From Rhodothermales bacterium (lineage in GTDB: Bacteria; Bacteroidota; Rhodothermia; Rhodothermales; VXPQ01), in assembly GCA_951812345.1 (NCBI GenBank), contig OX638295.1, positions 1,312,759-1,376,758 of the forward strand: a stretch of 64,000 nt of DNA, written 5' to 3'. Positions 26,058-33,854 of the stretch are shown here, in pieces. Below the pieces are notes generated by a model that worked only from the letters and a program-made list of their open reading frames with translations, was not told the origin of the DNA and did no database searches. Position 1 is the first letter of the stretch; each line of letters starts with the position of its first letter. A program made the position numbers and the translations under genes.

Positions 26058-27128
26058 ATGACGATCGACGATGTAATCCGGGGTTTTACCAGTCTCAAGG
26101 TTCCCGCCGCTTTTGACGAGATGGCTGAGACGGTGCTTGCACACCAGTATGCACACAATCCCGTTTACCGCCGTTATTTCAAAGCCATTTATCCTCAATG
26201 GAGTGAGGCGCTTGCCGGGTCGAAAAACACTGCCGGTCAAAAATCCCGGGACCCTTCCGGCCCGATAGAGGCTGTCCATCTTCCGACAGCCCGCCACCCC
26301 GTTTTTTTGCCCGTTGAGGCTTTCAAACAGGTTCCCGTCACCACGTTCTCGCCGGAGGAGGCGGAAAAAGTGTTTGAGAGCAGTGGAACCGAAAGCGGCG
26401 TACGCAGCCGGCATTACATCCGGGATCTGTCGATCTACGAGCGGGCGATTTCCGTGCACTTTGCCCGTGAATTCGGAACGGGACCGTTCCTGTTCGCTTC
26501 ATGCCTTCCCGGATATATCGAGCAGGGTAGCGCTTCGTCGCTGCTGTACATGGTGGATTTTCTGATGCGCCGGTTCGGGGTGGAGGGGAGCGGATCGGTA
26601 CTGGCCGCTCCGGAGCGTTTGCACCATCTTTCGGATCGGAGCCGAAGCGAGGGAGTTCCGCTCATCGTATTCGGTGCGGCATTCGGCTTGGTCGACCTGC
26701 TGGAATCCGCACCGTATTGCCTGCCCCCAAATGCGTTAGTGATCGAAACGGGCGGTATGAAGACCCATCGCCGCGAAATCGCGCGCGCAACCTTGCACCG
26801 GCGCCTTGGGGAGGGTTTTGGCGGAGCATCCATTTGCAGCGAATACGGCATGTGCGAACTTCTCAGCTCGTGTTACTCCCGCCAGGGGGGTGTTTTCTAT
26901 CCCCCTCCCTGGATGCGTTTCCGGGTGGTGGATCCGGTCTATCCCTTCGAGTCCCTGGAAGAAGGCAGCGAAGGCGCGCTGGCCTTGCTGGATCTCGCGA
27001 ACGTACATTCCGCTTCCGCAGTGCTGACGCAGGACCGCGCCGTGCAGCGCGGCGACGGCTTCGAAGTGCTTGGACGGCTGGGAAACGCCGAACTCCGGGG
27101 ATGCAACTTTCTTCTGGAAAATGTTTGA
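26058..27128 (+). CDS. LuxE/PaaK-like acyl-protein synthetase-related protein
   Basis: A 356-aa protein similar in pattern to the LuxE acyl-protein synthetase domain of the adenylate-forming superfamily. It has the AMP-site-like EKVFESSGTESGVRSRHYI, LFASCLPGYIEQGSASSLLYMVDFLMRRFG and a C-terminal EYGMCELLSSCYS. In luminous bacteria LuxE activates fatty acids for LuxC reduction; related pairs occur in non-luminous Bacteroidota with unclear roles. ATG 26058 (MTIDDVIRGF) is preferred; ATG 26022 is possible. Its stop overlaps the next gene by 8 bp (ATGTTTGA), so the two products very likely act together. Confidence 0.8.
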   Translation: MTIDDVIRGFTSLKVPAAFDEMAETVLAHQYAHNPVYRRYFKAIYPQWSEALAGSKNTAGQKSRDPSGPIEAVHLPTARHPVFLPVEAFKQVPVTTFSPEEAEKVFESSGTESGVRSRHYIRDLSIYERAISVHFAREFGTGPFLFASCLPGYIEQGSASSLLYMVDFLMRRFGVEGSGSVLAAPERLHHLSDRSRSEGVPLIVFGAAFGLVDLLESAPYCLPPNALVIETGGMKTHRREIARATLHRRLGEGFGGASICSEYGMCELLSSCYSRQGGVFYPPPWMRFRVVDPVYPFESLEEGSEGALALLDLANVHSASAVLTQDRAVQRGDGFEVLGRLGNAELRGCNFLLENV

Positions 27129-28209
27129 CCGGCGCAAACTCATCAGGGCGGTGGCGGCAGCGGCCGATGCCTGGACGGATCCCGATTACGATCCGAGGAC
27201 GGTCGCTGTGAAGGAGACGCTGGAAGCCCCCAACGCCTTTACGGAGGAGGCGGTGGCGTTTGCGGTGAACCAGCAGATGTCCCTGCTTACGGAAGAGGCG
27301 TTGGAGGCATGGATCGGGGGGCGAAGCGCCTCTTCTCCCTGCACGGTGGGCGTACTGAATGCAGGCAATATTCCGCTCGTGGGGTTGCAGGATTTTCTGG
27401 CGGTACTATTGACCGGGCATCGCTACCTCGGAAGCGTTTCGTCGAAGTCCCCGGCATTGTTGCCGGCCTTCGTTGCCGATCTTTGCCGGTTCGCACCGGA
27501 TATTGCAGCCAACTTCGCCCTCCTTCCCGAACTGTTGACCGGCGCCGATGCGCTTATCGCTACCGGTTCGGACGAAACGATCGCCTGGTTGCACGACGGG
27601 GCCCGGGACCTGGCGCCAGACGACGCACAGGACGAAACGACAGGCAAGGCGCACGACATTCCTCCGGTCCGCTGCCTGTTCCGGGGGCATTCCTTTGCGG
27701 TGGGCGTACTCGACGGCAAGGAGCGGGCCGATACCTACGAACGTCTTGCGGAAGACGTACTATTGCACGAGGGGTTCGGTTGCCGCAATGTCGCCGTGAT
27801 ATGGGCGCCTCGCGGCCATGCTCCGGATGGCCTGCTGGAGGCTATGGCGGGGTTCCGAGGGGTTTTCCCGGCGCACGGCAGGACAGCGGGGCGGCTTGCT
27901 ATGCAGCGGGCTTTACTGGAAGCGGTTGGCGCTTCTCACGCCTACGGAGAAGGGCTCGAATTTCTGGTCAGCCGGGGCGAACCGGAAGCCCAGTCGCCCG
28001 GTCATCTGCGCTGGGTCGAATACGATGATATTGCCGATGTCAATGACTGGGTGGGCAAACAGCCTGTGCAACTCATGGTCGCGAAGCCCAGGTTTCAAAA
28101 GCGGCTGGAGTTCGGGGGCTTGCTCCTTGTTCCCGGCGAAGCGCAGCGGCCCGCGCTCGATTGGCGACCCGACGGCATCGACACGGTGGATTTTCTGTCG
28201 GGCTTATGA
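27121..28209 (+). CDS. LuxC-like acyl-CoA/acyl-protein reductase
   Basis: A 362-aa protein of the acyl-CoA reductase (LuxC) family within the aldehyde dehydrogenase superfamily. It reduces activated fatty acyl groups to aldehydes with NADPH. Visible segments are VGVLNAGNIPLVGLQDFLAVLLTGH (nucleotide-binding region), LIATGSDETI, and FGCRNVAVIW with candidate nucleophile Cys221. ATG 27121 lies inside the last codons of the LuxE-like gene, implying translational coupling. No luxAB luciferase is present, so a role in lipid or pigment aldehyde formation is more likely than light emission; that is inference. Confidence 0.83.
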   Translation: MFDRRKLIRAVAAAADAWTDPDYDPRTVAVKETLEAPNAFTEEAVAFAVNQQMSLLTEEALEAWIGGRSASSPCTVGVLNAGNIPLVGLQDFLAVLLTGHRYLGSVSSKSPALLPAFVADLCRFAPDIAANFALLPELLTGADALIATGSDETIAWLHDGARDLAPDDAQDETTGKAHDIPPVRCLFRGHSFAVGVLDGKERADTYERLAEDVLLHEGFGCRNVAVIWAPRGHAPDGLLEAMAGFRGVFPAHGRTAGRLAMQRALLEAVGASHAYGEGLEFLVSRGEPEAQSPGHLRWVEYDDIADVNDWVGKQPVQLMVAKPRFQKRLEFGGLLLVPGEAQRPALDWRPDGIDTVDFLSGL

Positions 28210-28221
28210 AGAGGCGGATGG

Positions 28222-28488
28222 CTATCTCGTATCTGCCACCGCTCGTTCCACTTCCGGCATGATGTCCCCCCAGTCGGCCTCGGGGGTTTTTGTGACGGTC
28301 AGGAAGCGGGGCATAATGAAGACATTGACAATGCCCCCGATGCGAAACAGGCGTTTCCCCAAAGCGTGTCCGGCCGCTTCTTCCGCGGAATTAAATGATT
28401 CCATCCCTTCTGGAATGAATGTGCCCTTGCGGAGCGTACACTTGAGGCTGTTCGGATTCGGGGTGGGGGAAATGTCGAGTTGCGGCAT
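28222..28488 (-). CDS. Nfu/NifU N-terminal domain protein
   Basis: An 88-aa stand-alone Nfu_N domain. It shows the typical PTPNPNSLKC start, RKGTFIPEGMESFNSAEEAAGHALGKRLF and IGGIVNVFIMPRFLTVTK. In larger Nfu proteins this domain precedes the CXXC iron-sulfur scaffold domain, which is absent here. It may bind client proteins in Fe-S maturation, but its separate role is unknown. ATG 28488 is chosen because it begins the conserved motif. It is convergent with the LuxC-like gene, with 12 bp between the stops. Confidence 0.85.
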   Translation of the reverse strand: MPQLDISPTPNPNSLKCTLRKGTFIPEGMESFNSAEEAAGHALGKRLFRIGGIVNVFIMPRFLTVTKTPEADWGDIMPEVERAVADTR

Positions 28489-28573
28489 GAGAAAACCGTA
28501 TCGTCGAAATCGGGTATAAATGAGGATACCCGCGGATGTGTGGGCGCCCCAAAATAATGAATCCTGGCCGGAC

Positions 28574-29071
28574 ATGGAGCCGCAACATACTCCAGAGCAA
28601 CATAAAGCTGCAGCGGGTGAGAACGGTGCGGCAGGTAAAGCGGGCAAGGACCATAATGCGGGAGGCAAAGTACACCGCATCGGCAACGAAACACGCGGTC
28701 TCCTTGAAGATTTCACATCCTGGATTGAATTGCGATTGCGTCTGATCCAACTGGACGTACAGGGCTACATCCGGCAGAAGATAGATGAAGCCACCCTCAA
28801 GGCCGCGCTCATTATCGCAAGTCTGGTTTCAGGATTGTTCATGCTCATTACGCTGGCGTTGTTTGCAGGCTGGGCATTGGGGCACCCGGCCTGGGGGTTT
28901 CTCGTAGTGACCGGCTTGCTTCTTCTATGGACCGGCATATTGTATGCGCGAAATCGCCGGGTACATGCCCGTAAACTGGACGGTACGGACATCTCGCGTC
29001 TATCGGGGGAAGCATCCCGGACCACATCGAACAACGATAAACATTCTTCCGACGAGGAAGCCGGTGGGTGA
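28574..29071 (+). CDS. Phage-holin-family (DUF1469-like) small membrane protein
   Basis: A 165-aa protein with a charged N-terminal region and an amphipathic helix (LLEDFTSWIELRLRLIQLDV). Two transmembrane helices follow (ALIIASLVSGLFMLITLALFAGW and WGFLVVTGLLLLWTGILYA) and then a basic/acidic tail. The pattern matches the YqjE/DUF1469 'holin superfamily' membrane proteins, which are usually chromosomal and not phage lysis genes. It pairs with the downstream DUF883-like gene, as yqjE pairs with yqjD in enterobacteria. ATG 28574 is preferred over the frame start at 28520. Confidence 0.75.
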   Translation: MEPQHTPEQHKAAAGENGAAGKAGKDHNAGGKVHRIGNETRGLLEDFTSWIELRLRLIQLDVQGYIRQKIDEATLKAALIIASLVSGLFMLITLALFAGWALGHPAWGFLVVTGLLLLWTGILYARNRRVHARKLDGTDISRLSGEASRTTSNNDKHSSDEEAGG

Positions 29072-29120
29072 TCACGCAGGACATACGGTATCTTCTCGTG
29101 TGAGGGAGGCATTTTCTCAC

Positions 29121-29573
29121 ATGGGAGAACAGGAAGACAGGACTGCGCTGCAAAGACAGCTTGCGGATACGCAGGCGTCCATACAAGGGCGGATCAAACG
29201 GATCGAGAACGAGGTCGGTTCGGCGCCTAAAGCGGTCTGGGCAGGCGCGAAGAAGCATCCCGCAGTCGGTGTGCTGGCGGCCGTGGCGGCAGGACTTCTG
29301 GTCGGGAAAATGATTTCCCGGAAGCGGCGCCGTGAAGCGCCAGGAACACAGGCGCCCGGTATGTCCGGCCTGCCCGCTGCGTCGGGCGCCCCCGGCGGCT
29401 TGCGTTATCTGTTCTGGGTCACACTCCTGCAAACGGGGATCGGGCTGGCTGCGGACTTTGCGGCAAATTTTCTTACAGGGCGATCTGGCGTTGCATTGCG
29501 GACATTCCGGGAAAAACGAGAGGACGAGGCATTGAGAAAAGGCGTGCCGCGCAATGAAGGTGGAAAAACATAG
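29121..29573 (+). CDS. DUF883/YqjD-like small membrane protein
   Basis: A 150-aa protein with a coiled-coil-like N terminus (EDRTALQRQLADTQASIQGRIKRIENEVGS). A hydrophobic helix before a basic stretch (HPAVGVLAAVAAGLLVGKMISRKRRR) follows, then a second weakly hydrophobic segment. It is similar in layout to the tail-anchored protein at 17207-17515. The ATG at 29121 follows GAGGGAGG at 29102-29109, which decides the start for me. A GTG at 29064 overlapping the previous stop is an alternative. Function unknown. Confidence 0.65.
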   Translation: MGEQEDRTALQRQLADTQASIQGRIKRIENEVGSAPKAVWAGAKKHPAVGVLAAVAAGLLVGKMISRKRRREAPGTQAPGMSGLPAASGAPGGLRYLFWVTLLQTGIGLAADFAANFLTGRSGVALRTFREKREDEALRKGVPRNEGGKT

Positions 29574-29687
29574 GGTTCGCCGCAGCAAGAAGACATTCCG
29601 GCTCTGTCGTAGTCTCTCCTATTTGTTATCTCATTATATCCGGTGGCCGGAGATCATGCCAATCGCTGCCCCGGAGTAGATAATATT

Positions 29688-30341
29688 ATGCGTATAGTGC
29701 TTTTCGGAGCTCCCGGTACAGGTAAAGGGACGCAGGCGTCATTACTCGCCGAGCGCCGGAATTGGCGTCACATATCTACAGGCGCCATGTTCCGGGACGC
29801 CATCCGGGCCCGTACTCCGCATGGCAGAATGGCTCAGGAGTATGTTCGGCGAGGCTGGCTGGTGCCCGACGAATTTGCCCGGGATATGGCCGAAGAAGCG
29901 TTGCTGGAGATTGGCCTGGATCGTTTTGTGTTGGATGGGTATCCCCGTACCGTTGTGCAGGCGGAATGGCTTTCGAAGTTCCTTGAAGCCCACAACGCCC
30001 CGCTCAACCTGGTTGTCGCCATGGAATTATGCATAAACGACATAATAGAGAGGCTTTCTATGCGAAGAATGCATAGACTGACAGGGGAGCATTATCATCT
30101 CACGTTCAAGCCTCCGCCGGCGGATATCGATCCCGATTTGATCGTGCAGCGGCAGGATGACCATCCGGATGCTATTCGGAACCGGATCGAGGGATACTGG
30201 GAGGCCACCAGACCAGTGGTGGATTATTACCGGGAGCAGGGAATCATTGTCGATATCGACGCCGGCGGAGAACTCGAGGAGGTCTATGCACGCATCGAAG
30301 ACGCGATTGCACAGGCTGCGTTCGGTGCAGAAACCGTGTGA
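29688..30341 (+). CDS. adk: Adenylate kinase
   Basis: A 217-aa enzyme interconverting AMP + ATP and 2 ADP. The P-loop GAPGTGKGT is at residues 7-15, the AMP-binding ISTGAMFRDAI follows, and DGYPRT is at 83-88. The LID region (RRMHRLTGEHYHLTFKPPP) lacks the four zinc-binding cysteines of some homologues. It ends in RQDDHPDAIRNRIEGY. The start at 29688 is the first codon of the P-loop strand. The stop TGA overlaps a GTG start of the next gene. Confidence 0.96.
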   Translation: MRIVLFGAPGTGKGTQASLLAERRNWRHISTGAMFRDAIRARTPHGRMAQEYVRRGWLVPDEFARDMAEEALLEIGLDRFVLDGYPRTVVQAEWLSKFLEAHNAPLNLVVAMELCINDIIERLSMRRMHRLTGEHYHLTFKPPPADIDPDLIVQRQDDHPDAIRNRIEGYWEATRPVVDYYREQGIIVDIDAGGELEEVYARIEDAIAQAAFGAETV

Positions 30342-31420
30342 CCGTCATGTCATCGAATAACAGCAAACAGATCGTTTCCGACGTCTCCGCGGTTGAGGAA
30401 GAGGTGCAAGCCCTCCGGGAACGTGTAGAATCCGTTTTGTCTGCGTTGGCAGCGGGCCGCTCGGCCCAGGCAGGTGCTGCATCCGTACTGATCCCTGCAG
30501 AGCCGGAAGTGATGTACGAACCGGTCCGGTATGTGCTGGCTTCCAGCGGCAAGCGGCTCCGGCCCATCCTGCTATTGTTGTCCGCCCGCATTTTCGGTGG
30601 GGATGATGACCATGTGCTTCCTGCCGCATTGGCCGTTGAGATTTTTCACAATTTCACGTTGGTCCATGACGACATCATGGATTCTGCGAACGAGCGGCGA
30701 GGTCGGCCATCGGTACACGCAAAGTGGGACGAAAGCACCGCGATTCTTTGCGGGGATTACCTGATGGGATTATCGTATGCCTTACTCGCCCAGGCGAAGC
30801 CCTGCGCCGATGCTCCTTGCTGGAATCCGGTGGCGGTCATCGGGCATTTTCAGGATATGCTGGGCCTTTTATGTGAAGGGCAGGCGCTGGACGAGGTCTT
30901 CGAACAGCGAACGGACGTGTCCGTCCGGGAGTACCTTTCAATGGTAGACCGGAAGACCGGGGCCTTGCTTCAGGCGTCGCTGGAGATCGGCGGGATGCTG
31001 GGCGGAGCGAATGAGACGCATCTGAAACATTTGCGGACCATCGGAAGGCATGCAGGGCGGGCATTCCAGATACGTGACGATCTTCTGGATATAACGGCGG
31101 AAGATATCCGTTGGGGCAAGATGAAAGGGGGCGATCTCATCGAAGGAAAGCGTACATACATTCTGTTACGCGCCATTGAGCGGACTCATGGTGCGGATCG
31201 CCGGTGGTTCGAACGCATCGTCCAGGGGACGGGCCTGCCGGCCGACCAGGTGGACGAGGCGCGTGAACGGATGCAACAGGCGGGCGTGATCGATGAGGCC
31301 CAGGCTGCCGTACGACGCCACACTGAAGAGGCGCTTCATGCGACACGCCATCTTCCGGATGTTCCGTCCTCGGTAACCCTGCGCGGGTTGTTGCAACGTA
31401 TGCAGGAGCGGATGCATTGA
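30338..31420 (+). CDS. Polyprenyl (farnesyl/geranylgeranyl-type) diphosphate synthase
   Basis: A 360-aa trans-isoprenyl diphosphate synthase that condenses isopentenyl diphosphate with allylic primers for quinone, carrier-lipid or carotenoid synthesis. The first aspartate-rich motif DDIMD is at residues 111-115 after FHNFTLVH. The GKRLRP substrate motif is at 71-76 and the second aspartate motif is DDLLD near residue 248. Phe at position -5 from the first motif suggests a short product (C15-C20), as in related enzymes, but that is indirect. The start is GTG 30338 overlapping the adk stop, or ATG 30347. It ends just before a solitary repeat end. Confidence 0.92.
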   Translation: MTVMSSNNSKQIVSDVSAVEEEVQALRERVESVLSALAAGRSAQAGAASVLIPAEPEVMYEPVRYVLASSGKRLRPILLLLSARIFGGDDDHVLPAALAVEIFHNFTLVHDDIMDSANERRGRPSVHAKWDESTAILCGDYLMGLSYALLAQAKPCADAPCWNPVAVIGHFQDMLGLLCEGQALDEVFEQRTDVSVREYLSMVDRKTGALLQASLEIGGMLGGANETHLKHLRTIGRHAGRAFQIRDDLLDITAEDIRWGKMKGGDLIEGKRTYILLRAIERTHGADRRWFERIVQGTGLPADQVDEARERMQQAGVIDEAQAAVRRHTEEALHATRHLPDVPSSVTLRGLLQRMQERMH

Positions 31421-31421
31421 T

Positions 31422-31435
31422 GGATACTCTGACTA
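31422..31435 (+). repeat. Solitary terminal repeat of the element
   Basis: GGATACTCTGACTA matches the left end of the 253-bp family and starts 1 bp after the stop of the polyprenyl synthase gene. It lies 9 bp before the complete copy F, as a tandem second end. Confidence 0.65.
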
Positions 31436-31444
31436 AGAATAATG

Positions 31445-31686
31445 GGATACTCTGACCAAAACCGCTTCGCTCAGCGCGTCACGTTCGCGCGGATAGGACA
31501 TCATGATTCCATCGTTGAACATTGCGAATTCGAGGCGTTGCGGACATGACGCGCCCTTCGGGAGGCTGCGAGAAGCACGCTGGCTGCGTCATTCCTCATT
31601 ATGTGGGGCCTGCCACACTGCTTCGTCATTTCTTGCCAGCGCACTTCTCGCAACCTCTGAGCTTTGCGGACTTAATCAGAGTATCC
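31445..31686 (+). mobile_element. 242-bp inverted-repeat element, copy F
   Basis: Ends are GGATACTCTGACCAA and TTAATCAGAGTATCC, with the 96-nt hairpin at 31562-31657. The left half is about 11 bp shorter than in A, C and D. It is bounded by AATG on both sides (31441-31444 being the left one), a clean 4-bp target duplication. The right-hand AATG supplies the ATG start codon of ptsH, so any ptsH leader and promoter must be carried by this element or lie beyond it. Confidence 0.87.
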
Positions 31687-31687
31687 A

Positions 31688-31957
31688 ATGATAACGAAAG
31701 AAGTAACCGTTATGAACCGGGCCGGTATACACACACGACCGGCATCCATGATTGTCCGTGCAGCAGCGAAGTTTCAGGCGGATTTTTTCATTCGCAAGGA
31801 CGAGTTCGAAATCAACGGCAAGAGCATTATAGGAGTGATGACACTGGCAGCTGAACAAGGGGCTTGCCTGACGCTTGTCTTCAAGGGAGAAGACGAAAAC
31901 GAGGCGGCAGGGGCTATTGCGCGCCTGTTTGAAAGCGGTTTCGGGGAGGAGTTATGA
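31688..31957 (+). CDS. ptsH: HPr phosphocarrier protein
   Basis: An 89-aa PTS phosphocarrier. The active-site His15 lies in AGIHTRPAS and the regulatory Ser46 site in GKSIIGVM, so both the PEP-dependent and the HPr-kinase-type sites are present. The start at 31688 is needed for the first beta strand (KEVTVMN); the ATG at 31712 is too late. There is no Shine-Dalgarno sequence because the repeat element ends 1 bp before the ATG. It overlaps ptsI by 4 bp. No PTS permease is in the window, so the pair may serve regulation or a permease elsewhere. Confidence 0.95.
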   Translation: MITKEVTVMNRAGIHTRPASMIVRAAAKFQADFFIRKDEFEINGKSIIGVMTLAAEQGACLTLVFKGEDENEAAGAIARLFESGFGEEL

Positions 31958-33723
31958 ACCTTGTCGATACAACCACTGAGCATGTTGTAGAAGGAATCGG
32001 CGTTGCTCCGGGCATCGCGATCGGCCCGGCGTATCTCTATGCGCGTGCGGCGTTCGAGATAGAGGACCGGCGCATTGCCTCCGAGAATCTGGAGGGGGAG
32101 CTCGTCCGTTTCGAGCAAGCTGTGTCGAGGTCCGAGCGGGATCTGCGGAAGATCGCGGCGGTGGCGCGCGAAAAACTTGGAGAAAGCAGCGCGGACATTT
32201 TTGTGGCGCAGGCGCTCATGTTGCGCGATGCGGCCTTTTACGAAGCCGTTGTCGAACATATCCGCAGCGACCGGATGAGCGCGGATTATGCTGCGCATGT
32301 GGTGATGAGCCACCACCGGCAGTTGCTCGAAGCCGGAGAGAGCGAATACCTTCGCGAGCGCGCCAACGACATGCTCGACCTGCAGGACCGGGTCGTTCGG
32401 CACCTGCGCCGGGGCAAAATCCTTTCCACGATTGACGCCGAGTCGATCGTGGTTGCCGAGAGTCTTACCGCAGCGGACATTGTCCTGTTCAGTCAACGGG
32501 CGATTCTTGGCACGGCATTGGATTATGGGGGAGCGACCTCGCATGTTTCGCTCATGGCGCGCGCCCTCGGGCTTCCGGCCATCGTCGGCATGCATGGCGT
32601 AACGGAGCAGGTCGCTTCCGGAGATATGCTGGTGCTTGACGGGCTGACAGGCCGCGTGGTCATCAATCCGACAGAAGACACGCTGGCGTTCTATCGGGAT
32701 CGCCAGAAGCGCTACCGGCAATTACAGAAAGAACAGAAGAAGATCGTTTCACTGCCCGCGCAAACTTTTGATGGGCACAACGTGCGCCTGATGGCCAATC
32801 TCGAGTTCATGGAAGAATTGGAACTCGTCGAGGAGTATGGTGCAGAAGGCGTGGGCCTCTTCCGTACGGAAGTGCTTTTTCTGATGCGAAAGCGTGTGTC
32901 TCTGTCCGAGGAAGAGCAGTTCAAGGCGTATCGCCGCATTGTCGAATCGGTTGCCCCCCATCCCACCACGTTTCGTATGCTTGATTTCGGGGGAGACAAA
33001 ATGCTCCCGCTTGGTCACCGCGAACATAATCCGTTTCTCGGATGGCGGGGTGTGCGCGTGCTGCTCGACAAACCGGAGATGCTGCATCCACAGTTGCGAG
33101 CTATCGTACGTGCAAGCCATTTCGGGCCGCTTCGTATCCTGCTGCCGATGGTAACCGAACTGAACGAGGTGTATGCTTTCAAGGAGCGTCTCGGCACAGT
33201 ATATGAGGAATTTGCGCGGGAAGGCCTGGAGTACGATCCCGATATTCCGGTTGGTATCATGGTCGAGGTGCCCTCGGTAGCGATCAAGGCTACCAGATTC
33301 GCCAGAGAAGTCGATTTTTTCTCGATAGGTACAAACGACCTCACACAGTATACCCTTGCTGTGGATCGCGGCAACGATCTGGTAGCGGACAAGTACCAGG
33401 AACTTGATCCGGCCATTTTGCAACTTATCCGGCAAACCGTCGAAGCGGCGCATGCCTGCGGCATCGGAGTCAGCGTATGCGGGGAACTGGCTGCCCGTGC
33501 GGTTGCCACACCGATTCTTCTGGGGCTGGGAATCGACGAGCTGTCGGCTTCCCCCATCTACCTTCCGGAGGTCAAGCGCGTACTCCGGTCCATCCGTATG
33601 GAAGAGGCCCGGGCACTGGCTGATCAGGCTCTGCAGGCACGCGATGCCCATGAAGTGACATCCCTTCTCGAGGTCTGGCTTCGCGAACACGACTGCGACG
33701 TGGCGAGCATGTTAGAGGCGTAA
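31954..33723 (+). CDS. ptsI: PTS enzyme I (phosphoenolpyruvate-protein phosphotransferase)
   Basis: A 589-aa enzyme that autophosphorylates from PEP and passes phosphate to HPr. It has the N-terminal HPr-binding helical domain and the phosphohistidine domain with GGATSHVSLMARALGLPAIVG (His197). The PEP-binding TIM barrel carries GLFRTEVLFL, FRMLDFGGDK, GIMVEVPSVA, FSIGTNDLTQYTLAVDRGN and the active-site cysteine in VSVCGELA. The length is typical. The ATG overlaps the ptsH stop (ATGA), a standard ptsHI operon. Confidence 0.97.
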   Translation: MNLVDTTTEHVVEGIGVAPGIAIGPAYLYARAAFEIEDRRIASENLEGELVRFEQAVSRSERDLRKIAAVAREKLGESSADIFVAQALMLRDAAFYEAVVEHIRSDRMSADYAAHVVMSHHRQLLEAGESEYLRERANDMLDLQDRVVRHLRRGKILSTIDAESIVVAESLTAADIVLFSQRAILGTALDYGGATSHVSLMARALGLPAIVGMHGVTEQVASGDMLVLDGLTGRVVINPTEDTLAFYRDRQKRYRQLQKEQKKIVSLPAQTFDGHNVRLMANLEFMEELELVEEYGAEGVGLFRTEVLFLMRKRVSLSEEEQFKAYRRIVESVAPHPTTFRMLDFGGDKMLPLGHREHNPFLGWRGVRVLLDKPEMLHPQLRAIVRASHFGPLRILLPMVTELNEVYAFKERLGTVYEEFAREGLEYDPDIPVGIMVEVPSVAIKATRFAREVDFFSIGTNDLTQYTLAVDRGNDLVADKYQELDPAILQLIRQTVEAAHACGIGVSVCGELAARAVATPILLGLGIDELSASPIYLPEVKRVLRSIRMEEARALADQALQARDAHEVTSLLEVWLREHDCDVASMLEA

Positions 33724-33734
33724 CAGGCAAGCCG

Positions 33735-33757
33735 GGATGGATTTCCCCCATCTTTTG
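33735..33757 (+). terminator. Possible weak terminator after ptsI
   Basis: GATGG and CCATC can pair around a short loop and are followed by TTTT. The stem is only 5 bp, so this is a weak candidate, placed where the ptsHI transcript should end. Confidence 0.3.
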
Positions 33758-33854
33758 TGGTAATCCGGGAACGCTTGCGTAATTTTTTTGTGTTACGCTT
33801 ATACCCGGACCGTATTACATTCCGGTTTTCCTCTCTTACCGGTCGCTTCGATTC

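Noticed and set aside
26058-28209. Bioluminescence operon
   Set aside because: Only luxE- and luxC-like genes are present; luxA, luxB and luxD are absent from the window.
28574-29071. Prophage holin
   Set aside because: The holin-like family name covers chromosomal YqjE-type proteins; no lysin, capsid or other phage genes are nearby.
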